The notes beneath the pieces are model-generated. The model made no database searches. It saw nothing but the letters and a program-made list of their open reading frames with translations, and was not told the DNA's origin. Source: Citromicrobium sp. (GTDB lineage Bacteria; Pseudomonadota; Alphaproteobacteria; Sphingomonadales; Sphingomonadaceae). Taken from it: a stretch of DNA of 9,790 bases. Position numbers and translations under genes: made by a program. The stretch lies in the NCBI GenBank assembly GCA_003248395.1, contig QFNA01000064.1, positions 1 through 9,790 of the forward strand, in the 5' to 3' direction. Shown one piece after another: positions 1-5,410 of this stretch (its first letter is position 1; each line of letters starts with the position of its first letter).

Positions 1-285
1 CATCGCGGCTTCCGGCCCGATCAGTGCAGTGACAGCACCAAGGGCAAATCCCGCCCGATCCCAAAACCCCGCCAACATCGTGGGTCGCACGCCCCGCCGT
101 GCCATCAGCGCGTCGAATCTTTCGCGATGCCCGGCTTCCTGTTCGGCCATGCCGGCGATTTCCGCCGAATCGGGTCCGCGGTCGCCCATGACGGCGAGTT
201 GGCCCGCGTAAATCCGTGTTGCGCCAAACTCCCCAGCCTGGTCGACGCGGACCATTCGGGCGATATGCTCGGGTGTCTTGCTCAT
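1..285 (-). CDS. coq7: COQ7-family demethoxyubiquinone hydroxylase, N-terminal 95 residues (cut by window edge)
   Basis: Diiron mono-oxygenase that hydroxylates the demethoxyubiquinone ring late in ubiquinone synthesis, at the inner membrane. Only the first 95 codons are present; the gene runs off the left edge. The translation begins MSKTPEHIARMVRVDQAGEF and contains the family's first ferritin-like metal-binding helices: Glu19 in the D-Q-A-G-E-F-G-A stretch followed by I-Y-A-G-Q, then an E-x-x-H pair at Glu50 and His53 (E-Q-E-A-G-H). The ATG at 285-283 overlaps the stop of the upstream dsbB-like gene by four bases (ATGA), so translation is probably coupled. The family assignment rests on these motifs; the second half, with the remaining metal ligands, is outside the window. 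COQ7 and the unrelated UbiF/UbiH flavin enzymes do the same job in different bacteria; this is clearly the diiron type. Confidence 0.92.
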   Translation of the reverse strand, partial: MSKTPEHIARMVRVDQAGEFGATRIYAGQLAVMGDRGPDSAEIAGMAEQEAGHRERFDALMARRGVRPTMLAGFWDRAGFALGAVTALIGPEAAM

Positions 286-761
286 GCTGCGCTATTCTTA
301 CGCAGCAGGACAAAGATTGCCAGCGCGGCTGCGGTCGAAATCAGGAAATTGAACCCGGCCAGGCTGATCCCGAACAGTGACCAGGCCGCCTCGTCGCAGC
401 GCACGACCGGTGCGTTCATGATCGCATCGAGAGCGCTCTGTCCGTCGGCCGCCTGCGGAATGGCCGCGCAGGATGTGACACCCTGCCACCAGCCGTATTC
501 GACGCCTGCATGAAACAGACCGATCAGCCCCGAGACGAGGATCGCGCCCGCGGCAAGCGCCACCCAAACTGCCTTGGGCCGCATGAACAGCGACAAGAGG
601 GCGAATGCCACCGCCGCAAAGTGCGGCCACCGCTGCCACCAGCACATTTCACAGGGGTATAAGCCGAACCCCAGTTGCGAGATATAGGCACCCACCAGCA
701 ACAATGCCGGCACAGCCAAGGCTATTTTCCGGGCCAATCGCACGGACGGCACTTCGCTCAT
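282..761 (-). CDS. dsbB: DsbB-family disulfide bond formation protein
   Basis: Inner-membrane quinone reductase that reoxidises a DsbA-type periplasmic thiol oxidase and passes electrons to ubiquinone. With the start chosen here the protein has 159 residues and about four hydrophobic segments (roughly 11-29, 47-61, 63-84 and 131-152). Both DsbB cysteine pairs are visible: Cys37/Cys40 in P-C-E-M-C-W-W-Q-R-W just after the first membrane segment, and Cys98/Cys122 in the second periplasmic loop (T-S-C-A-A-I-P and V-V-R-C-D-E). Start: ATG at 761 gives a normal short N-terminus and a 19-bp gap after ctpA. A GTG at 806 would add 15 polar residues and overlap ctpA by 26 bp, which is less likely. Neither start has a strong Shine-Dalgarno. 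The adjacent coq7 makes the quinone cofactor family that DsbB uses, though co-location alone does not prove a functional link. Confidence 0.88.
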   Translation of the reverse strand: MSEVPSVRLARKIALAVPALLLVGAYISQLGFGLYPCEMCWWQRWPHFAAVAFALLSLFMRPKAVWVALAAGAILVSGLIGLFHAGVEYGWWQGVTSCAAIPQAADGQSALDAIMNAPVVRCDEAAWSLFGISLAGFNFLISTAAALAIFVLLRKNSAA

Positions 762-780
762 CGAGGGCAGCGAGCCTCGC

Positions 781-2121
781 TCACCTGGTACGCGCTGCGA
801 CTGCACGCGGCGCAGTGCGTTTCAGTGTCTCGACCGCGTAATGCAATTGGAAATCCTCGATGCCCTTCGCCTCGAGTTCCTCCGCGGTCATCTTGAAGCG
901 CGGATCGTCGCGCTTGTCGATTTCCATGTCCTCATCCTTCAGGCCAAGCTCGTTCACGAGATGGCCACGCAAATCGCTCTCGCGCATGATGAAACGATTG
1001 CGTTTGGCCAGATCGGGGTCGGAAAGCTGCGGAACGGCGATGTCGGGCTTGATGCCACCTTCCTGTACCGAGTGGCCCGACGGCGTGAAATAGCGTGCCG
1101 TCGTCAGTTTCAGAGCGGCATCGCGACCGAGCGGCAGCAATGACTGCACGCTTCCCTTGCCGAAGCTCCGTTCGCCCATCACCACTGCACGGCGGTGGTC
1201 CTGTAGCGCACCGGCAACGATCTCGCTGGCCGAGGCCGACCCGGCATCGATCAGGACGACGATGGGCAGACCTTCCGCCATATCGCCACGAAAGACTGTT
1301 TCGGCATCATAACTGACCGATTCGCCGCGTGCCCGCCCCTTCTGCGTGACGATCTCGCCATCGCTCAGAAACAGGTCTGACAAGGCCACGGCCTCGTCCA
1401 GCGATCCGCCGGGGTTCGAACGCAGGTCGAGCACCAGTCCGGTGAGGCGGCCGGTCGCCTTGCTTTGCAGGTCCTGCCAGGCGGCGTGCACATCGCTGCC
1501 CACGTCGCGCGAAAACTCGTTGATCATGATGTGGCCGATATTGCCGTCCTGCAGTTCCCAGGTAACCGGCTCGAGCTCGATGACCCCGCGCGTGACAGAA
1601 ACGTCGAAGGGCTCCTCCCTCCCGGGCCGAAAGACCGTGAGGCGAATGGCCGTCCCCGGCTGCCCGCGCATCTGCGCGACGGCCTCGTCGAGCTCGAGAC
1701 CGTAAATCAACGTTCCATCGAGATGAGTGATGTAGTCGCCGGCCTTTAGTCCAGCCTTGTCCGCCGGACTCCCCCGGAACGGCGAAATGACTTTGACAGC
1801 GCCTTCTTCACTGACCACCGATAGACCGAGGCCCGAATAGTTGCCGTCGATCATCGTTTCGAGGCGCTGGAGATCCGATCCGTCGAGATAGGCGGAATGC
1901 GGGTCCAAAGCAGCGAGCATCCCGTCGATGGCTCCGTTGATCAGCACGTCATCCTCGACCGGCTCGACATAGCTTGCCTTGATCCGCTGGTAGACGGCGA
2001 GCATCTTGCCGAATTCGGGCCCGGCGCTGGCTTCGACGCGTGCGATCCCGGCGGTTGTCGCCGGAATGATCGCGACAGCAGTGACAAGAGCGGCCGAGCG
2101 GGCCAAGGCGGCGAATTTCAT
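781..2121 (-). CDS. ctpA: Carboxyl-terminal processing protease, S41 family (CtpA/Prc-like)
   Basis: Periplasmic serine protease that trims or degrades proteins from their C-termini; family members process envelope proteins and often control peptidoglycan hydrolases. The 446-residue protein has a signal-peptide-like N-terminus (about 1-32), an N-terminal helical region, a PDZ domain (about 92-167, including Y-S-G-L-G-L and G-S-P-A-D-K-A-G-L-K-A-G-D) and the S41 catalytic domain (about 190-365). By alignment with E. coli Prc (Ser430/Lys455) and Bacillus CtpB, the catalytic dyad is Ser297 in G-S-A-S-A-S-E-I and Lys322 in F-G-K-G-S-V-Q, with Gln326 as the supporting residue. The C-terminal tail (about 370-446) is charged. 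Start: ATG at 2121 has GAGGA eight bases upstream. It follows the envC-like gene by 100 bp with a possible own promoter. The neighbouring amidase activator fits a role in cell-wall turnover, but its substrate cannot be told from sequence. Confidence 0.95.
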   Translation of the reverse strand: MKFAALARSAALVTAVAIIPATTAGIARVEASAGPEFGKMLAVYQRIKASYVEPVEDDVLINGAIDGMLAALDPHSAYLDGSDLQRLETMIDGNYSGLGLSVVSEEGAVKVISPFRGSPADKAGLKAGDYITHLDGTLIYGLELDEAVAQMRGQPGTAIRLTVFRPGREEPFDVSVTRGVIELEPVTWELQDGNIGHIMINEFSRDVGSDVHAAWQDLQSKATGRLTGLVLDLRSNPGGSLDEAVALSDLFLSDGEIVTQKGRARGESVSYDAETVFRGDMAEGLPIVVLIDAGSASASEIVAGALQDHRRAVVMGERSFGKGSVQSLLPLGRDAALKLTTARYFTPSGHSVQEGGIKPDIAVPQLSDPDLAKRNRFIMRESDLRGHLVNELGLKDEDMEIDKRDDPRFKMTAEELEAKGIEDFQLHYAVETLKRTAPRAVAARTR

Positions 2122-2150
2122 GCAATATTTCCTCGAAGTCGTCGCCGCAG

Positions 2151-2179
2151 TTTATAGTGCTCTGGCCGTGAATGGAAGA
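2151..2179 (-). promoter_or_regulatory. Possible promoter for ctpA in the envC-ctpA gap
   Basis: On the minus strand a TATAAA (2156-2151) lies about 30 bases before the ctpA start. A poor -35 candidate (TCTTCC, 2179-2174) lies 17 bases upstream. The 100-bp gap after the envC-like gene and the AT-rich core in a GC-rich genome suggest that ctpA may have its own transcription start. This is a visual match only. Confidence 0.3.
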
Positions 2180-2221
2180 TGAGCGTTAAACAGCGGCGCT
2201 TGCACGCCAATACGGCACCGG

Positions 2222-3448
2222 TCAGCGCAGGAACTCGATCGGATTGACCGGTTTCCCATCGTGCCGCAATTCCAGCGTGATCCGCGGCGCTTCGGCCTGT
2301 GCCTGGCCGAGCGGCGATCCCGCGGTCACCTGTGTTCCGACCAGTGCATCGACATCGTCCAGCCCGGTGACCAGGCTGATCCAACCCCCGTCATGCTCGA
2401 CAATGACGATCGCGCCATAGCCTTTATACGGCCCCGCAAAAGCCACCCGGCCCGAGCCAGGCGAGACAACTTGTGCCTCGCCGCGCGGCAGGAGCGTGAT
2501 ACCGGTCGCGCGAGATTGGGCTGGCCCTGCCTCACCAAAACCGGTCAAGATCCTCCCCGCTACAGGTAGCTGATAAATGCGGGGCGATCCCGTGTTTGCG
2601 GGTTTCGGGGCAGCATTCCGCACCATGTTTGCGGAACCGCGGAAGCTGCCAGGACGTGGAACCGGGCCCGGCAAGGCCGCCAGTTCACTCCGTAGCGACG
2701 CAGCCGATTCGAACTCACCAACCAGCGTGTCGAGGTCACGCGCGCGTTCCGACATCGCCAGCGCGCGTGCTGCCTCGCGCTCGGCATTGCCCGCCGCCTG
2801 ACGCGAAGCGACACGCTCGCGTCGAGCCATCGCGACGAGGTCACGCCGATGGCCAGCAAGCGTGCGTTTTGCATTTTGCATGTCCGCCAATGCGCGGCGG
2901 CGGCCCTGTTCAAGCGTCCGTGCACGCTCGAGATCGGCGCGCAGGTTTGCCGTTCGCGCCCGAACTATCGGCATGGCCGTGGACATGACTGCACGCGTAT
3001 GCACGATATCTGTCAGGCTGCCGGGCTGAAGGGCGGAGAGTACGGCGGGCCGCTGCGCCATGGAATGCAGCGCGCCGGCAAGCCTTGCCAAGGGTTCGCG
3101 TTTCTCCGCCAGCGAACGGTCGAGCGCCCTCCGTTGTTGGCGAGCGAGTCCCAATTCTGCCTCGGATGCCGCAATTGCCGCTTCCGACATTTGAATACGC
3201 GCGGCCAGCGCGGCGGCCTGACGCATGGCCTTCTCCGCAGTTTGGTCGGACGATTGCGCCTGTCGATCCAGCCGCGCAGCCCGAGCGCCCGCGAGGCGTT
3301 GCTGCTGCCGCGCCGACGTCAAGGCGGAACGCGCATCGTCAGCGCCGGCAAACTGCGCGCCGACCTGGGCCCCGACGGGCGCCATCTGCACTAGGATGCC
3401 GGAAAAGCCCATCAAAGCGACCACGAGAAGAGCGCAACGCGACATCAT
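2222..3448 (-). CDS. envC: EnvC-like murein hydrolase activator with degenerate LytM (M23) domain
   Basis: Periplasmic coiled-coil protein expected to activate N-acetylmuramyl-L-alanine amidases at the division site, as EnvC does in E. coli. The 408 residues show a signal peptide (about 1-28), a long Ala/Arg/Glu-rich coiled coil (about 35-255), a Pro/Gly-rich linker (about 257-290) and a C-terminal LytM fold (about 291-408; L-P-V-A-G-R-I-L-T-G-F-G-E at 294). The zinc site is missing: where active M23 enzymes have H-x-G-x-D this protein has R-A-T-G-I-T (313-318), and where they have H-x-H-F-E it has I-T-L-E-L-R (390-395). It should therefore regulate rather than cut. Start: tandem ATG ATG at 3448/3445, 18 bp after the rlmH stop, so probably co-transcribed. 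The Shine-Dalgarno is weak, suggesting coupling to rlmH. The order rlmH-envC-ctpA is common in Alphaproteobacteria. Confidence 0.87.
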   Translation of the reverse strand: MMSRCALLVVALMGFSGILVQMAPVGAQVGAQFAGADDARSALTSARQQQRLAGARAARLDRQAQSSDQTAEKAMRQAAALAARIQMSEAAIAASEAELGLARQQRRALDRSLAEKREPLARLAGALHSMAQRPAVLSALQPGSLTDIVHTRAVMSTAMPIVRARTANLRADLERARTLEQGRRRALADMQNAKRTLAGHRRDLVAMARRERVASRQAAGNAEREAARALAMSERARDLDTLVGEFESAASLRSELAALPGPVPRPGSFRGSANMVRNAAPKPANTGSPRIYQLPVAGRILTGFGEAGPAQSRATGITLLPRGEAQVVSPGSGRVAFAGPYKGYGAIVIVEHDGGWISLVTGLDDVDALVGTQVTAGSPLGQAQAEAPRITLELRHDGKPVNPIEFLR

Positions 3449-3466
3449 GACGTCATTTCTGCCCCA

Positions 3467-3889
3467 TCAGCCGCTGCGATGATAGGGGTGTCCGGCGATA
3501 ATCGTGGTTGCACGATAAAGTTGCTCGGCCAGCATGGCACGCGCCAGCAAATGCGGCCAAGTCGCCTTCCCGAAGGCGAGCAGAAGATCAGCGCCCTTGC
3601 GGTCGTCTGCCGCATGTCCGTCAGCTGCTCCGAGCACGAAGCGACATTCACGGACACCACCGTCGCGCCAGCGCCGCATGATCTCGGCCAGCGCTTCGGA
3701 TGACAGGTCCTCCCCTCGCTCATCGAGCAACACCGTCTTAACAGAGTTGAGCGCCTCGGGAACGCGTCCGCCGGTGTCGGGAAGTTCGGTTAGTTTGACC
3801 GGCCACATGATTCGCTTCTCATAGCGCGCGACCAGTTCAGCCTCTGGCGAGCGCGCGATTTTCCCCCGAGCGATGATGTGAAGAAGAAT
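3467..3889 (-). CDS. rlmH: 23S rRNA (pseudouridine1915-N3)-methyltransferase RlmH, apparent ATT start
   Basis: SPOUT-class methyltransferase that methylates pseudouridine 1915 in helix 69 of 23S rRNA on the assembled 70S ribosome. The C-terminal knot is well preserved: F-V-L-G-A-A-D-G at 84-91 (AdoMet loop), W-P-H-L-L-A-R-A-M-L-A-E-Q-L-Y-R-A, and the terminal P-Y-H-R-S-G. The first ATG (3808) would give only 113 residues and lose the first strand and helix. The frame stays open upstream and encodes ILLHIIARGKIARSPEAELV, which matches the usual N-terminus of the family (M-L-L-H-x-I-A-R-G-K). No ATG, GTG or TTG lies in frame there; the codon at the expected Met is ATT (3889-3887), preceded by AAAAGGA with a 9-base spacer. 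I therefore call a 140-residue protein starting at ATT. A CTG at 3916 is an alternative start. The gene is about 108 bp downstream of rsfS and 18 bp before envC. Confidence 0.87.
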   Translation of the reverse strand: MLLHIIARGKIARSPEAELVARYEKRIMWPVKLTELPDTGGRVPEALNSVKTVLLDERGEDLSSEALAEIMRRWRDGGVRECRFVLGAADGHAADDRKGADLLLAFGKATWPHLLARAMLAEQLYRATTIIAGHPYHRSG

Positions 3890-3898
3890 TGACGCGAA

Positions 3899-3905
3899 TC
3901 CTTTT
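3899..3905 (-). promoter_or_regulatory. Shine-Dalgarno deciding the ATT start of rlmH
   Basis: Reads AAAAGGA on the minus strand and is followed by nine bases and then ATT at 3889-3887. It is the best ribosome-binding match near the 5' end of rlmH, and its spacing fits ATT rather than the internal ATG at 3808, which is over 90 bases away. Confidence 0.6.
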
Positions 3906-3967
3906 AGTCGGCGCAGATTGCGTGCGTGGCAGCAGAAGTGACTTAGTTCGACCGTGGCCGGGATGTG

Positions 3968-3987
3968 GCTCGCGCCATGGCGCGAGC
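3968..3987. repeat. Perfect 20-bp palindrome between rsfS and rlmH
   Basis: GCTCGCGCCATGGCGCGAGC is identical to its reverse complement. As RNA it can fold into an 8-bp GC-rich stem with a CATG tetraloop. It lies 11 bp after the rsfS stop codon and about 78 bp before the rlmH start. No U-tract follows on either strand (on the minus strand the T-rich stretch lies before the stem), so it is not a typical intrinsic terminator. It could be an mRNA stability or processing hairpin, a weak attenuator, or a protein-binding site. Confidence 0.6.
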
Positions 3988-3997
3988 GAAAAACAAA

Positions 3998-4417
3998 CTA
4001 TGCAGTACCGGCCACAGGTGGCGCATCCCCGAACGCCCACATGCGTTCGAGATTGTAGAAACTGCGGACCTCGGGACGGAAGAGATGGACGACGATATCG
4101 CCCGCATCGATCAGCACCCAGTCTGCAGCCGGCAGGCCCTCGAGTTTGACCGGCCCGAATCCCTCGTGCTTGATCTTTTCGGCAAGTTTCTGCGCCATTG
4201 CGGCGACCTGTCGGGTCGAACGGCCCGAAGCGATCACCATATTATCGGCAATCGAACTCTTGCCAGCGAGATCAATGGTGACGATCTCCTGCGCCTGGTC
4301 GTCGTCGAGTTGTTGCAGCACCAGTGCGAGTAGCGGATCTTCCGCGGCGTCAGACATGGTGACGGCCTTTGCCGGAGCGTTTCCGGCGACAGCCGGATTG
4401 GTATGCGCCTGAGTCAT
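3998..4417 (-). CDS. rsfS: Ribosome silencing factor RsfS (Iojap/DUF143 family)
   Basis: Binds ribosomal protein L14 (uL14) on the large subunit and blocks joining of the subunits, lowering translation when nutrients are short. The family core is clear: L-D-D-D-Q-A-Q-E-I-V-T-I-D-L followed by S-S-I-A-D-N-M-V-I-A-S-G-R-S-T-R-Q-V (about 37-71), then D-W-V-L-I-D-A-G-D-I-V-V-H-L-F and F-Y-N-L-E-R-M-W (about 99-127). Length is 139 residues from the ATG at 4417, which has an AAGGAG 14 bases upstream, rather far. An internal ATG at 4357 has AAAGG at good spacing and would give 119 residues beginning MSDAAEDPLL. The extra N-terminal 20 residues are low-complexity, so either start is possible. It lies 57 bp after nadD, the usual partner of rsfS in bacteria. 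Confidence 0.94.
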   Translation of the reverse strand: MTQAHTNPAVAGNAPAKAVTMSDAAEDPLLALVLQQLDDDQAQEIVTIDLAGKSSIADNMVIASGRSTRQVAAMAQKLAEKIKHEGFGPVKLEGLPAADWVLIDAGDIVVHLFRPEVRSFYNLERMWAFGDAPPVAGTA

Positions 4418-4474
4418 AGGCGATTGCTGAACTCCTTCTTTCGGGGATCGATGGCATAAAGAGCATAACGCGCA

Positions 4475-5182
4475 TTACCGCGCATCGGTGCCCTCCCGAC
4501 CCCTTACGAGGCGGTGCGTAACCTGGTCTCGCGGTAGAAAACCGGCGTGACGCCAAGCCCAGTCGGGATCGGCGCGGCGGATGGCCGTCGCCGAACGCGG
4601 ATCGGGATCGAAACGCAAAGTCACCAGTGCCGGTGCGCTCCATCTGCCCCCGTTTGCAAAACCAGCCAATGGCACACGATAGCGCCTCAGCCAGGCCATC
4701 GCGGGGCTCGCGACAGCATCGGCATCATAGCCGGGCCGGGCGATCACCGCAATCGGCATGGTGTGGGCAATCCCTCGCCAATCTTTCCATCTATGAAACT
4801 GCGCCAGATTGTCAGACCCCATCAGCCAGACAAAGTGATGCTTGGGATAGCGCCGCGTGATTGCGCGGAGCGTATCGACAGTAAATCGCGTGCCGAATTC
4901 ACGCTCTATTGCGGTGGCGCGGATGGGCGCACGCTTCGCCTGTTCTATCGCCGACATGAGCCTGGCCGGCAGCGGAGCCATCCCTTCCCGGGGCTTTAGT
5001 GGATTGCCGGGCGATACGAGCCACCAGACTTCATCGAGACCGAGTGCCTCGCTCGCAAATAACGAAATACGCCGATGTCCGCCGTGGGCCGGGTTGAAGC
5101 TTCCGCCGAGCAGGCCGATCCTGCGGGCTCCGGCTTCAGTCACGCAGAATACTTCGTAAGGCGCATCACCGCCAAGTAACAC
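4475..5182 (-). CDS. nadD: Nicotinate-nucleotide adenylyltransferase NadD
   Basis: Cytoplasmic enzyme that joins nicotinate mononucleotide and ATP to form deamido-NAD in NAD(P) synthesis. The Rossmann-like nucleotidyltransferase motif G-G-S-F-N-P-A-H-G-G-H is at 26-36, V-S-P-G-N-P-L-K at 56-63, G-S-D-N-L at 122-126, and the C-terminal ATP-binding motif appears as R-S-A-T-A-I-R (196-202). The length of 235 residues includes a slightly long N-terminus before the first beta strand. The start is uncertain: GTG at 5182 (GGA six bases upstream) gives MLLGGDAPYE; an in-frame GTG at 5143 would begin nine residues before the G-L-L-G-G motif, closer to common family starts, but lacks a good ribosome site. 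It is the first gene of the leftward cluster and faces the M23 gene across a shared intergenic region. Confidence 0.94.
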   Translation of the reverse strand: MLLGGDAPYEVFCVTEAGARRIGLLGGSFNPAHGGHRRISLFASEALGLDEVWWLVSPGNPLKPREGMAPLPARLMSAIEQAKRAPIRATAIEREFGTRFTVDTLRAITRRYPKHHFVWLMGSDNLAQFHRWKDWRGIAHTMPIAVIARPGYDADAVASPAMAWLRRYRVPLAGFANGGRWSAPALVTLRFDPDPRSATAIRRADPDWAWRHAGFLPRDQVTHRLVRGREGTDAR

Positions 5183-5246
5183 GCGAATCCAGCGTTGTCA
5201 GCGGGGCGGAACCAGCGAGATCGCAACTTCGCTCGTCGTCTTCGCA

Positions 5247-5275
5247 TGAATATGACTAGCAATCGTTCCGGCCAA
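5247..5275 (-). promoter_or_regulatory. Possible promoter for the nadD cluster
   Basis: On the minus strand TTGGCC (5275-5270), a 17-base spacer, then TATTCA (5252-5247), about 65 bases before the nadD start. The spacing fits a vegetative sigma factor, but the hexamers are only partial matches. It sits in the divergent intergenic region where a promoter for this gene is expected. Confidence 0.3.
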
Positions 5276-5314
5276 TCACCCGATTTATTCTCATTTGTAA
5301 CGGTTCGCCGCATG

Positions 5315-5351
5315 GATTCTTCGATTCACGGATTCCACGGGCTCCAGATTC
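5315..5351. repeat. Cluster of four GATTC (GANTC) sites in 8-bp phase
   Basis: GATTC occurs at 5315, 5323, 5331 and 5347: three consecutive 8-bp units and a fourth exactly two units later (the unit at 5339 is GGGCTCCA). GANTC is the target of the cell-cycle DNA methyltransferase CcrM, and methylated GANTC in promoters recruits GcrA in Alphaproteobacteria. The cluster lies 60-96 bp upstream of the M23 gene start, a promoter-proximal position. A further GANTC (GAATC) is at 5185-5189, beside the nadD start. The remainder of the roughly 230-bp gap 5183-5410 shows no other clear element apart from the promoter candidate listed. Confidence 0.6.
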
Positions 5352-5396
5352 GATTTCGCACCACGCTTTCGTTAATGCGCCGCCGGGGCAAAGACC

Positions 5397-5402
5397 AAGG
5401 GA
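5397..5402 (+). promoter_or_regulatory. Shine-Dalgarno deciding the TTG start of the M23 gene
   Basis: AAGGGA followed by eight bases and TTG at 5411. No upstream in-frame start (5195, ATG at 5312, ATG at 5375) has a comparable site. Confidence 0.6.
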
Positions 5403-5410
5403 CGGGTCAT

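Noticed and set aside
762..806. GTG start at 806 for the dsbB-like gene
   Set aside because: It overlaps ctpA by 26 bp and adds a polar tail; ATG 761 gives a normal DsbB N-terminus. Not fully excluded.
3445..3456. Tiny open frame (ATG ACG TCA TGA) and TGACGTCA palindrome just before the envC-like start
   Set aside because: Three codons only and an 8-bp palindrome; both easily arise by chance and no family precedent is known to me.
3968..3987. Palindrome after rsfS as an intrinsic terminator
   Set aside because: No T-tract follows the stem on the minus strand; listed as a repeat instead.
5195..5410. N-terminal extension of the M23 protein from 5195 (or ATG 5312, 5375)
   Set aside because: No ribosome site at those codons, the stretch covers the divergent control region with the GATTC array, and the family-like N-terminus begins at TTG 5411 with AAGGGA upstream.
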